From NCBI RefSeq assembly GCF_018619335.1, contig NZ_JAHHDX010000178.1, positions 1-39,735 on the forward strand: a stretch of 39,735 bases of DNA, read 5' to 3'. This DNA is from Alteromonas sp. ALT199 (lineage in GTDB: Bacteria; Pseudomonadota; Gammaproteobacteria; Enterobacterales; Alteromonadaceae). Under the pieces are notes generated by a model. That model did no database searches. It was not told the DNA's origin and was given only the letters and a program-made list of their open reading frames with translations. How positions within the stretch are numbered: the stretch's first letter is position 1; each line of letters begins with the position of its first letter. The translations under genes and the position numbers were made by a program. This document shows positions 24,339 to 32,848 of the stretch, piece by piece.

Positions 24339-24800
24339 TTAGTAACTAATGTTCATTCTTTTAAGCCAATGCACCCACCACCAAGCAGGCCCCACCAACA
24401 GAAAGCGTAGATCGTCAAAAAAAGAAGGCTTTTTCCCTTCTATATGGTGCCCGATAAACTGCAATACCCACATAAAGACAAACAGCACGAGAGAAAACAA
24501 CCACACTGAGATATTGAAGTGATCTAAGGTGTTTATTACACCGAAACACAAAATGGTTAAGAGGGTCATTGCCGCTCCTATCGGACCAGACAGCATGAAG
24601 TAATAGTAAAGAACGGGGACTGCAATGATATGTGCCCACGTGATATTAAACTGAGCGATAAACTCTGGTACGGGCAAGCTCCAAATTAACCCTAGCGTCA
24701 CAAAATAAATACTCGGCACTGCGATAGCGTGAATGATAACGTTCGTTCTGTTTTGATGGCTTTCGCCATACTGCATTAATAAACGTTCAATGCTTCTCAT
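24339..24800 (-). CDS. Mpo1-like (DUF962) membrane protein
   Basis: A 153-residue polytopic protein with about four membrane helices. It opens with LLMQYGESHQNRTNVIIHAI and ends with FIGHHIEGKKPSFFDDLRF, LLVGPAWW. These two His-containing blocks are the signature of the DUF962/YGL010w family; the yeast member Mpo1 is an Fe(II) dioxygenase that shortens 2-hydroxy fatty acids. The His residues suggest a metal site at the membrane. The same reaction in this bacterium is an inference. A GGGGAG ribosome site lies 5 bases before the ATG. It stands alone between the kinase and the PilZ gene on the same strand. Confidence 0.88.
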   Translation of the reverse strand: MRSIERLLMQYGESHQNRTNVIIHAIAVPSIYFVTLGLIWSLPVPEFIAQFNITWAHIIAVPVLYYYFMLSGPIGAAMTLLTILCFGVINTLDHFNISVWLFSLVLFVFMWVLQFIGHHIEGKKPSFFDDLRFLLVGPAWWWVHWLKRMNISY

Positions 24801-24866
24801 ATATCTCCCCTTAGCCTGTTTTTTATAATTATCTAAAGAGCTCTGGAAACCCTACATCCTTTTCCG

Positions 24867-25550
24867 TTAGGTTAACAATGTATGTCGGGACAACAGCTCT
24901 TCTATTAATTTTTCATCACAAGTAAAGGCGAGCCCATAATAAACCATGTCGCTTTCAAGCTTATGATTCTTAACTTTTGCAGTTAGCGCTACTTCTTTAC
25001 CGTCTAACGAATAGTTTAGTTTAACTTCAGCTTCATCGAGCATTATCGGCCAATTTGGTTTGACTTTTAATACCACCTTACAGCCTTTCTCGCTTAGGTC
25101 GATGATTATGCCTGTTACATTTTCAGCATCTTCATACACCTCGGCGTCTAATGATACGGATATACCCAATTGCGCACGTTTAACCGAACGAAGTCCAATG
25201 CTTTCGACACGCTTAGGAAAACTTGTAATAAGCAGGCCTGAGGGTTTAGAGAGCAATTTGAGTACTTTAACTTTAAACGCAATGACTTGGCCGGTATCAC
25301 CTTCAAGTACAGAGCGAACAACAATCTCATTGCCTACAGTAAGTGCGTCTCTCACGGTTATCCACTTTGCTGAAGTGGGAATATGAAAAAGCAAACAATC
25401 GTCTATCAACATGCCGATATAATCAGTTTTTACGCGCTTTGGCGCAGCAGGCATAGCAATTTGAAGATCAACCGTGTCACCAGGTACCAGCGTGCGCATT
25501 GATTCCAAATTATCGTCGCTAATTAAACTACTTTGTATTTTTTCAGCCAT
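24867..25550 (-). CDS. PilZ-domain c-di-GMP-binding protein
   Basis: A 227-residue soluble protein of YcgR-like build. The N-terminal half (about 20-105) looks like the YcgR-type beta domain (VPGDTVDLQIAM, CLLFHIPTSAKW). The C-terminal half has the PilZ signature: RSVKR (RxxxR) around residue 117 and DLSEKGCKV (D-x-S-x-x-G) about 30 residues later, both of which bind cyclic di-GMP. YcgR-type proteins act on motility or adhesion in response to c-di-GMP. No flagellar or pilus gene is nearby, so the target is unknown. Confidence 0.88.
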   Translation of the reverse strand: MAEKIQSSLISDDNLESMRTLVPGDTVDLQIAMPAAPKRVKTDYIGMLIDDCLLFHIPTSAKWITVRDALTVGNEIVVRSVLEGDTGQVIAFKVKVLKLLSKPSGLLITSFPKRVESIGLRSVKRAQLGISVSLDAEVYEDAENVTGIIIDLSEKGCKVVLKVKPNWPIMLDEAEVKLNYSLDGKEVALTAKVKNHKLESDMVYYGLAFTCDEKLIEELLSRHTLLT

Positions 25551-25742
25551 TTCTATTTGTTATTGCTGGATTTAACATTAATTCACTAAATGTACGCATC
25601 AAACAAAAACTTATCAACACTAGGTTAGATTGCCGAACGGATAAATCAAAGAAAATAACTTTTCGTATTGGCCGAGCTATTGGGGTTAACCCGATTGATT
25701 GATATAGTTATTACACTAATTTTGGTTATTCTCCGGAGATCT

Positions 25743-27536
25743 ATGCCTTCTGTTCTTCACTATACGTTAACTATTTCTCATTGGCGTGCACACCAGTTTA
25801 ATGTCACGCTGCAGGTACCTGCGCATTCCGCCTCTTCGCTAGAATTGTCTTTACCAAGTTGGATCCCGGGAAGCTACATGGTGAGAGACTTTGCTAAAAG
25901 CATTATAACGTTAAGTGCCAGCAGCGAACGCCTTGATAGCTTCCCAGTAGCCAAGCTCGACAAACAAACTTGGCGAGTAGATACCAACGGGAAAGCTTGT
26001 ACTGTCCGCTACACCGTTTACGCTAATGACCTATCTATTCGCTCAGCCTTTATAAACGATCAATACGCGTTTATTAACGGTACTAGTGCATTTTTACGTG
26101 TTTCTGGGTTTGAGAATACGCCCTGTGAAGTAGACATTGAGCTTAACGAAAGCGATTCAGCAACCGCTCACTGGAAAGCTTATACGTCTATGCCTTCTCG
26201 CTGTGAAAGCACTAGTCCATCTCGTTGGCACTTCATTGAAGAAAATTACGATGAACTCATTGACCATCCTATTTATGTGGGCATTGCAGACACTTACAGC
26301 TTTGACGTCGATGGCATTACTTTTACGTTACTTTTCTCAGGTAACAACAACATTGATTACGAACGCATAGCAAACGACTTAGCGCCGATATGCAAACACC
26401 ACTTAGATTTGTTTGGTGCACCACACCCTATCGACAACTATTTGTTTATGACGCTGCTTGCTGATAACGGCTTTGGCGGCTTAGAGCATAAATACTCAAC
26501 CGCCCTTCTATACCCGCGTTTTGATCTTCCTCAAATTGGTGAGAGTGAGAAAAAAACTGACAGCTACATCACGTTTTTAAGCTTGTGTAGTCATGAATTT
26601 TTCCACACATGGCATGTGAAGCGCATCAAACCTGGCGTGATGGTAAAACCAGACTTATCTCAGGAAACATACACAAATCAACTTTGGATTTATGAGGGTT
26701 TTACTAGCTTTTACGATGATGTAACCCTTGCTAGAGTCGGTATGATTGAGCCACAGAAATACCTTGATATTGTTGCGCAGAATATCAGTCGACTTTTACA
26801 AAATGTGGGGCGCTTTAAACAAAGTGCTGCCGAAAGTAGCTTTGATGCCTGGACAAAGTTTTACAAGCAGGATGCGAGCGCCACTAACAATATCGTTAGT
26901 TATTACACTAAAGGCGGCATCATCGCTCTGGGATTAGATTTGCTGCTTCGAAAAAGGTCAAACAACCAAATAAGCTTAGATAATTTAATGCAACTGCTGT
27001 GGAAACACTATGGCATAGACGAGTGCGGCACTCCTGATAACGTGATCCAATCCCTATGCGAAACCCATTTTGGCATTGATGTTTCAGACTATTTAGACCG
27101 TGTAGTTTATGGCACAGAAGATGTTGAATTAGCCTCATTGGTAGCTGAAATAGGTCTAAATTATGCGGCGCGCGCTCGTGTGTCCGCTGAAGATAAGGGC
27201 GGAACCTCGCCACACTCTTCAATTAAAAATCAGCTTGGCGCGACGTTAAAACCGGCGACGTTTGGTCTAACGGTTATTCAGGTATTTGAAGGTCTTGCCG
27301 CGATGAAAGCAGGTATTCTTCTAAATGATGTCATTATTGCCCTAGAAGGTCATATTGTTAATGCTCAAAAACTTCAGCGCTTACTAGATACAGCTCAAGA
27401 ATCAACGGTAAACATAACACTTATTCGCGATGGACGACTTTTAACGGTTCCTCTTGAAGTTACTCAGGCTAGACAAGAAATGGCGTATTTTGATATTACT
27501 GATGAAGAGAAGCTCAATCAGTGGTTAGGTAAATAA
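25743..27536 (+). CDS. M61-family metallopeptidase with PDZ domain
   Basis: A 597-residue peptidase of the glycyl-aminopeptidase family M61. It has an N-terminal beta domain (LHYTLTISHWRAHQFNV; LPSWIPGSYMVRDFAK), then the zinc site SHEFFHTWHVKRIKP (HExxH, about residues 285-300) with the third ligand in LWIYEGFTSFYDD. The last 110 residues form a PDZ domain (GLTVIQVFEGLAAMKAGILL NDV region). No secretion signal is evident, so it may act in the cytoplasm. The frame extends up to a TTG at 25668, but the ATG at 25743 follows GGAGA (25735-25739) and gives the usual family N-terminus. It converges with the M23 gene on a strong shared terminator. Confidence 0.92.
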   Translation: MPSVLHYTLTISHWRAHQFNVTLQVPAHSASSLELSLPSWIPGSYMVRDFAKSIITLSASSERLDSFPVAKLDKQTWRVDTNGKACTVRYTVYANDLSIRSAFINDQYAFINGTSAFLRVSGFENTPCEVDIELNESDSATAHWKAYTSMPSRCESTSPSRWHFIEENYDELIDHPIYVGIADTYSFDVDGITFTLLFSGNNNIDYERIANDLAPICKHHLDLFGAPHPIDNYLFMTLLADNGFGGLEHKYSTALLYPRFDLPQIGESEKKTDSYITFLSLCSHEFFHTWHVKRIKPGVMVKPDLSQETYTNQLWIYEGFTSFYDDVTLARVGMIEPQKYLDIVAQNISRLLQNVGRFKQSAAESSFDAWTKFYKQDASATNNIVSYYTKGGIIALGLDLLLRKRSNNQISLDNLMQLLWKHYGIDECGTPDNVIQSLCETHFGIDVSDYLDRVVYGTEDVELASLVAEIGLNYAARARVSAEDKGGTSPHSSIKNQLGATLKPATFGLTVIQVFEGLAAMKAGILLNDVIIALEGHIVNAQKLQRLLDTAQESTVNITLIRDGRLLTVPLEVTQARQEMAYFDITDEEKLNQWLGK

Positions 27537-27590
27537 AGCAACGCGTAATTACTGAAAAGGATACTATAAAGAATATTAAAAAGAATACTA

Positions 27591-27627
27591 AAAAGGCGCC
27601 TTCGAGTTTTACTTGAAGGCGCCTTTT
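27591..27627. terminator. Strong bidirectional terminator between the M61 and M23 genes
   Basis: AAAAGGCGCCTTCGAG (27591-27606) pairs with CTTGAAGGCGCCTTTT (27612-27627), sixteen pairs with one G-U, around a 5-base loop. A and T runs flank both sides. It serves both convergent genes. Confidence 0.9.
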
Positions 27628-27661
27628 CAATGCTTCTTTAACCAATAAAATCTATTGGATT

Positions 27662-28630
27662 TTATTGTTCGGGAGAACCAGAGATTATGGTCTGCGGATC
27701 TAATCGAGTTTTCCCTAAGTTAATACGCCAATCTAAGTGCGGGCCGGTGGAACGTCCGGTTGACCCAATCGTACCTATTTGTTCACCTTGCTTAACAGTA
27801 TCACCCACTTCAACCGTAAAACTATCCATATGCAAAAACGTTGAAAAAACGCGCATGCCGTGGTCAAGGATCAAAGTATTACCTGAATAATAGAGATCAT
27901 CTGCCATGGTAACCACGCCATCCACAGGTGCATAAACAGGAGTACCTGTTTTATTAGCGATATCCACACCGTAATGCGGCCATTTCGGCACACCATTTAA
28001 AATACGTTGGCTGCCGTAAACGCCCGAAATTCTGCCTTTGGCTGGCCACTCAAAACGGGTGAACAGAGCATCTAAACTCGTATTTCCGCTTCGCGCATTG
28101 GCAACGTTAACGTTATCTTTCTTTATCCGAGCGGTTACCTCAGCAGGCGGTGTAACCATTTTCTGCTCTAGACCATCGATGCGTTGAATATTGTATTCGC
28201 GCTTTTCAAGGGTAATGTCACGTGTCCACGTTTTACCATTATCTAGCGTCACCACTAAACGTTGCTGAAGAGGTGCTTCTCTTTCAAAGCCCACAACAAA
28301 TTTGCCGTCCTTGTTTGTCTGAACTGGCTCGCCATTAAGAGTGACCGTAGCGCCTGCTGGAGCCTGACCGCGTAACAAGGCGCCTTGGGTAAATTTACCA
28401 TTTAGCGAAACCTCAATCGGGTTTTTATCTTGGACCGGGTCAGACGATACCTCAGTGCCTTCATTCGTTGCAACTGCCGCAGTCGCAACAGGGCTTGCGA
28501 TAGGGCTGGTGATAATTACACCCATTGCAAAAATACACGTTAATGCACTTGGTGCCCTATTACCCAACGCTTTTGTTATTACGCTGATTATTGGGTTAGT
28601 TAACGCGTGTTTAGTATGTGTGGAAGCCAT
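27662..28630 (-). CDS. M23-family peptidase, LytM-like
   Basis: A 322-residue cell-envelope protein. Residues about 30-50 are hydrophobic (signal or anchor) after a basic start. The middle has a beta-rich domain with a repeat-like ATVTLNGEPVQTNKDGKF. The C-terminal LytM domain shows WPHYGVDIANKTGTPVYAP, where His and Asp are the first two zinc ligands, and IGSTGRSTGPHLDWRI, where the usual HxH is HxD. M23 enzymes cut peptidoglycan cross-links or, when degenerate, activate amidases. The Asp in place of the second His may be a subfamily variant or may reduce activity. Gene stands opposite to the M61 gene, 35 bases from the shared terminator. Confidence 0.88.
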   Translation of the reverse strand: MASTHTKHALTNPIISVITKALGNRAPSALTCIFAMGVIITSPIASPVATAAVATNEGTEVSSDPVQDKNPIEVSLNGKFTQGALLRGQAPAGATVTLNGEPVQTNKDGKFVVGFEREAPLQQRLVVTLDNGKTWTRDITLEKREYNIQRIDGLEQKMVTPPAEVTARIKKDNVNVANARSGNTSLDALFTRFEWPAKGRISGVYGSQRILNGVPKWPHYGVDIANKTGTPVYAPVDGVVTMADDLYYSGNTLILDHGMRVFSTFLHMDSFTVEVGDTVKQGEQIGTIGSTGRSTGPHLDWRINLGKTRLDPQTIISGSPEQ

Positions 28631-28664
28631 ATTATGCCCTATCCTTTACTGCTTTCTGCTAACG

Positions 28665-29540
28665 CTAGCCTTTAACCGTCGCGCCTTTACCCACGCCTTC
28701 GTAGGCAATGATTTGGCAAACGCCGTCAGGTGTGCGCTTCTTTTGTTCTTCAAGAAGATACTGAGCTAAACACTCAACGGTCGAGTCGGTCTTGATGACT
28801 TCACAATCTGATTTAGGAATAAGTAGTTCAAAATACCCCTGTGAAGATTCATAAGCGAAACAGTAGTAGTCCTCTTCATTTGCTACTTCACCTTTAAGCT
28901 TTCTGTCGCCGTAGGCAATTTCATCTTCACGGGTTGCAATATAGATATCAGCCCAACGGTCTGCCCAATATTGTTGGCTTTCAATGCTCACTTTACCGTC
29001 AAGAAGAACATCAATTCGAGAACGGTGCCCGTGGGCTATACGCTGACAGTTACCATCGTGCTTTTTCAGCCCATGAGTGTAATGATAAAAAGGTGAGTTG
29101 ATAATTTCTTCACGCAGATGCAGCGTTATGTTTTCAACATTCTCAGGAAGGTGTGTTGCCAACACTTCTTTCAAATAAACGCCAACAGACTCCATATTTA
29201 TTTCATCTGAATATACAAAGGCATACGCTTCAGCCGGGCAATGTAACATAATGCTACGCCCATCATTGCAGGTAAAACGGGTTTCTACCTGCTCAGTCAC
29301 ATCATCGTGAATGACCTCCGACCCGCTATATTCAGCAGGGACTAAAAGCTTGTGATCGACATACTCGTCAATAAGTCGCTTTAAGTTCTTTTTCACGTGA
29401 CCAAAGTCTTGAACCATGCTCTCTTCATTAAGTTCACCGTCCAAAATCACATCAACAATCCAGCTTTCGCCCACCATGCCGCGCTTGGGGCAAAGGTAAG
29501 AGAAATCCATCACTGTCAAATCATTTACAAATAATTGCAT
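28665..29540 (-). CDS. Double 6-pyruvoyl-tetrahydropterin synthase/QueD-like protein
   Basis: A 291-residue protein made of two PTPS-fold halves. The first half has DFSYLCPKRGMVGESWIV, where the usual HGH zinc site is replaced by GMVGES, but keeps a DHKLL motif (about residue 62). The second half has NCQRIAHGHRSRIDV (Cys165, His170, His172; additional His at 153 and 156), so it keeps the zinc and Cys residues but lacks a clear DHxxL motif. Normal QueD or PTPS proteins are about 120-140 residues with all motifs in one domain, so an active site shared between halves is possible. It may act in pterin or deazaguanine (queuosine) metabolism, but no such genes are nearby. AAGGGTG lies 5 bases before the ATG. 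Confidence 0.82.
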   Translation of the reverse strand: MQLFVNDLTVMDFSYLCPKRGMVGESWIVDVILDGELNEESMVQDFGHVKKNLKRLIDEYVDHKLLVPAEYSGSEVIHDDVTEQVETRFTCNDGRSIMLHCPAEAYAFVYSDEINMESVGVYLKEVLATHLPENVENITLHLREEIINSPFYHYTHGLKKHDGNCQRIAHGHRSRIDVLLDGKVSIESQQYWADRWADIYIATREDEIAYGDRKLKGEVANEEDYYCFAYESSQGYFELLIPKSDCEVIKTDSTVECLAQYLLEEQKKRTPDGVCQIIAYEGVGKGATVKG

Positions 29541-29606
29541 AACACCCTTGAATCGAGTTTATTTTCTACTAACTAGTATACGTTTTTTATTTTCGCTTCG
29601 CAGCGA

Positions 29607-30713
29607 CTAGTCCATTGAAGATTGGCGATCAAGCTGATCTTTTAAATTTGGTGGAATTCCGCGAATAGTTAAGGTATCCGTGGCTGGGTCGTAAAACACC
29701 CTGTCTCCCATCAATTTGCGATCGAAGCTTAGCGAGATGCCACCGCCCTGCCCAGTAAATTTCGCTAACTGTTTCAAAGCAGCAGGATCGGGCTGAATTT
29801 CTTTCTCAAGCGGTGCTTCCATAGACTGGGTAAAGGCAGAAAAGTTACTGCTGGTCTCTTCATTCTGAGGAAGTCGGTTTGCCAGTTCATCCACCGACAA
29901 GCTCTCGCCTGCATCAATCTTTTCTTTGAAGTAAGATTTAACTTCTTCTCTATGTTGATGCTGTTCTTGTGGGTCTAACGACTCACTGGCAAGATATGCA
30001 TCGACCGTTGAAATAAGTTGCTTATTTTGCTGCTTAACATCAACAAGCTCTTCACAGCCCACGAACTGCATGAAGAAATCAGATACTTTGCGCCCCATTC
30101 TACCTTTAATAAAGCTAACGTAACGCTGTTGCTCTGGCTGAATATCCCACTGAGTTAAATCGAAACGCACGGCCAGCTGCATTTTAGCTAAATCTAAATG
30201 TTCGCGGGCTGATAGGTCTAACGAATTAGTAACCTCAACATGTGAGCGGGTATTGAGTAGCGCTATCATTAAGTACTGTGTGGCTAAGTATTCATACTGG
30301 CAAAAAATAAGAAAGCCTGTTTCTACCGTACCTGTATCAGCTAAAGTACGTACTAAGCGGTTTGTCGCCGATACTGAAAACCCGTGAAACGCGTTCTCGA
30401 CGTTGTCACCCGCCTCTTTTTGAATATTCATATATTGCTTAAGACCTTCAGCAAACTCAGCTACGCTCTCGGTACTTGTTTGGGTGGTCGCTTCGCCTTC
30501 TTCGTTTTCGACTTTAGCTTCGCGGGTTACTTCAGTGACAAAATGCCCTACGCCTTTTCCGGGCTTAGCATTGAAGCTATGGTTGATTTGATGGGCTAAA
30601 AGCTCAATTTCCGGCGTTACTGCCAAACAGTTATCGCGGGGAATAGCTTCAATTTTCTCTTCCTTGTTTACAATCAAACGATGTACAACAAAGTGATGAA
30701 TCAGTGCACTCAT
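29607..30713 (-). CDS. yejK: Nucleoid-associated protein YejK (NdpA)
   Basis: A 368-residue NdpA-type nucleoid-associated protein. It starts LIHHFVVHRLIVNKEE and carries GKGVGHFVTEVTREAK, the family block LVRTLADTGTVETGFLIFCQYEYLATQY (seen in overlapping parts), and SFIKGRMGRKVSDFFMQF. It ends PPNLKDQLDRQ. E. coli YejK is about 335 residues, so the match is slightly longer in the middle (Glu/Thr-rich at about 70-90). The family binds double-stranded DNA and associates with the nucleoid; its precise function is unknown. It lies divergent from yejL with 159 bases between, the standard yejK-yejL-yejM arrangement. Confidence 0.93.
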   Translation of the reverse strand: MSALIHHFVVHRLIVNKEEKIEAIPRDNCLAVTPEIELLAHQINHSFNAKPGKGVGHFVTEVTREAKVENEEGEATTQTSTESVAEFAEGLKQYMNIQKEAGDNVENAFHGFSVSATNRLVRTLADTGTVETGFLIFCQYEYLATQYLMIALLNTRSHVEVTNSLDLSAREHLDLAKMQLAVRFDLTQWDIQPEQQRYVSFIKGRMGRKVSDFFMQFVGCEELVDVKQQNKQLISTVDAYLASESLDPQEQHQHREEVKSYFKEKIDAGESLSVDELANRLPQNEETSSNFSAFTQSMEAPLEKEIQPDPAALKQLAKFTGQGGGISLSFDRKLMGDRVFYDPATDTLTIRGIPPNLKDQLDRQSSMD

Positions 30714-30872
30714 AGAGTATCAGGTGTCCTGTTGCTTAAAAAGTGTCAGAAATATCCAAAGAATTGCGGGATTTTAGAATGAATGATTGTACTCACTCAA
30801 ACAACGATTATAATCATTTTACGTGTAAAACCATTCTTTTTATCAAAGAAATCATAAAAAAGAGGCGTAGCA

Positions 30873-31091
30873 ATGCCCCAACAGAGCCGCTATAGCAACG
30901 ACGAATTCGAAACGCTAATGAATAATGTCATTCTAACCCTTGAAGAAGGCGGTGCAAACCGCGATCTTTCACTTATGGTGTTAGGCAACGTCATTACGCA
31001 CATTTTAAATACTCAGGTAGCCCCTGAAAACCGCGAAGCCATGGCAACACAGTTTGCCGACGTACTTAAGAAAAGCGTAACAAAAAGCTAA
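30873..31091 (+). CDS. yejL: YejL family protein (DUF1414)
   Basis: A 72-residue protein of the YejL/DUF1414 family, matching the known length of about 75 residues. Family features include the start MPQQSRYSNDEFETLMN and the central LTLEEGGANRDLSLMVLGNV. It has no signal or membrane segment and is cytosolic, of unknown function. GAGG lies 8 bases before the ATG. It is 8 bases ahead of yejM in the conserved yejLM operon. Confidence 0.92.
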   Translation: MPQQSRYSNDEFETLMNNVILTLEEGGANRDLSLMVLGNVITHILNTQVAPENREAMATQFADVLKKSVTKS

Positions 31092-31099
31092 GGGATTGC

Positions 31100-32626
31100 A
31101 TGATACTTGCCGAATCACCTCGTCGCCAGCGTGTTACTAAACTGGTAAATTGGGGGCATTGGTTTGCCTTGGCGAATATTATCATCGCCATTGTTATTGC
31201 CTCGATTTTTGTTTTCTCATCACCTATGCCTGGCACAGGTGTCGGCACCTTGTATCTATTAGCCAATTGGTTCGGTCATATTGGTTTTATGACCTTCTTT
31301 GGCTTTGTCATTTTTATTCTCCCCCTTTGTTATTTAGTAAATAACCCTAGGGTCATTAAGGCAAGCGCGTCCATAATCGCTGCTGTAGGTTTAGCGCTTT
31401 TGGCGTTTGATGCGCTGCTATTTAATCGCACCGGCTTTCATATAAGTTTTCACGCCGCCGATTTACTGCGCAGTGAAGCGCAATCAACAATAGCTATAGA
31501 GAGTTGGCAACAATGGGCTTTCTTGTTCTTGCTTTTCGTTGTTTGGCTTGGTTTCCAGTTGGTTTTAGCTAATGCTATTTGGAAGCGTGTTGAACGCTTT
31601 ACTCGCTACAAAGTAGGAATACCCGTCGCTACCTTTTTCGTAAGCTGCTTTGTTACCAGTCACGCTATACACGTTTGGGCTGATGCCAAGTTGTATCAAC
31701 CCATTATTGCCCAAGACAACATGTTTCCAATTTCCTATCCCGCGACGGCTAAAACCACCATGTCGCGCTACGGTTTGCTTGACTTAGCAGCCTATGAAGA
31801 ACGGAAGCAACTACAATTTAACCCAGACATTCACAATATTACCTATCCTGCCGAACCCGTTTATTGTTCTATTGAGACCAATAAAAACCTTACTGTAGTA
31901 GTACAGCTAGACGATGATAACACCTTGAATTTAAGCGAGCTTGAAGGTGTGGCGTTGAATAAAGTGGCTAATTACTATTCAACCGCGAGCAGCGTCGAAG
32001 GTTTAATGACAGCAACCTTGTTTGGCGTGCCCGAGATTTATCAGGATGCGTTGTCTAAAAAGCGCCCTGTGTTGCTAGCACTTCCTCTAGGTTCTGGAAT
32101 GCCAGTTTCTATTCATAGTGATATTGCCTTACCCCTTCCTCAATTGTCTGGCTATTTACAACCTTTAACTAATGGGCACGAAGGTCTGCACATTGCTTTT
32201 ATGAATAGTGCTGACATTGAGGGGTATGTGAAAAATACGTTAGATAGAAAACATGACGTAATTATAGCAACAGGTTTTGGCAGTGAAGGTGGTAAAGGTA
32301 CGCTATACAGTACGCTTAAAATCAAAGCTAAACTCGCTAGCACGGAAGACTTAGCCCCCACCATTTTGAGCGCATTAGGCTGTAATGCACCGTCTACATT
32401 TTATTCAACTGGGCAAAACTTATTGGCACCATCACGACCTTGGTTAGTTAGCACCTCAGGTGAACGGATTGTCGTATTCCATGAGAATAAACGTACAGAT
32501 GTACTAAGTAACGGAAGTTATGAAATAAGTGACTTATCTACTGGTAAACGCAGTAAAGATACGTTGAATGTTGATTTACTTAGTCAGGCTATCAAACATT
32601 TATCGCGTTTTTCCACGCAGAACTAA
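31100..32626 (+). CDS. yejM: YejM-like inner-membrane protein with DUF3413 and reduced sulfatase-like domain
   Basis: A 508-residue protein. Five transmembrane helices lie in the first 200 residues (WFALANIIIAIVIASIFVF; ANWFGHIGFMTFFGFVIFIL; later SIIAAVGLALLAFDALLF; WAFLFLLFVVWLGFQLVLA; ATFFVSCFVT), followed by NMFPISYPATAKTTM and a periplasmic sulfatase-like region. In E. coli, YejM (PbgA/LapC) of about 586 residues senses lipopolysaccharide and controls LpxC. Here the protein is shorter, and the normal metal- and catalytic-site sulfatase motifs are not seen, so the periplasmic part is likely non-enzymatic, as it is in E. coli. It sits 8 bases after yejL. Regulation of LpxC here is inferred from the family. 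Confidence 0.85.
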   Translation: MILAESPRRQRVTKLVNWGHWFALANIIIAIVIASIFVFSSPMPGTGVGTLYLLANWFGHIGFMTFFGFVIFILPLCYLVNNPRVIKASASIIAAVGLALLAFDALLFNRTGFHISFHAADLLRSEAQSTIAIESWQQWAFLFLLFVVWLGFQLVLANAIWKRVERFTRYKVGIPVATFFVSCFVTSHAIHVWADAKLYQPIIAQDNMFPISYPATAKTTMSRYGLLDLAAYEERKQLQFNPDIHNITYPAEPVYCSIETNKNLTVVVQLDDDNTLNLSELEGVALNKVANYYSTASSVEGLMTATLFGVPEIYQDALSKKRPVLLALPLGSGMPVSIHSDIALPLPQLSGYLQPLTNGHEGLHIAFMNSADIEGYVKNTLDRKHDVIIATGFGSEGGKGTLYSTLKIKAKLASTEDLAPTILSALGCNAPSTFYSTGQNLLAPSRPWLVSTSGERIVVFHENKRTDVLSNGSYEISDLSTGKRSKDTLNVDLLSQAIKHLSRFSTQN

Positions 32627-32637
32627 CGAATTCATAC

Positions 32638-32665
32638 TGCAGCGACAGTCCAACCTATCGCTGCA
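32638..32665 (+). terminator. Stem-loop after the yejM-like gene
   Basis: TGCAGCGA (32638-32645) pairs with TCGCTGCA (32658-32665) around a 12-base loop, 12 bases after the stop. No T-run follows, so it may be a weak terminator or mRNA-end hairpin. Confidence 0.4.
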
Positions 32666-32700
32666 ACTACTTATATCTACAATATAAAAATCAAACACTT

Positions 32701-32739
32701 AAAAAAAACCTTGGGTTACGCGTAACTGTTTATGCGTAA
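32701..32739 (-). terminator. Candidate terminator of rlmA
   Basis: On the minus strand TTACGC (32739-32734) can pair with GCGTAA (32722-32717), within a region that also holds the perfect palindrome GTTACGCGTAAC (32715-32726). It is followed by CCCAAGG and eight T (32708-32701). The stem is short and lies about 110 bases past the stop at 32849. Confidence 0.4.
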
Positions 32740-32848
32740 TTTAAAGCAGTGTTGTAACCGAGTCACGCTGTGAGACGAACTGAGCTCACTTAGCTGTGGT
32801 CGACATTAATAACGCCGCCTCGGTCGAAAAAACCACGCTTTTTGTTAG

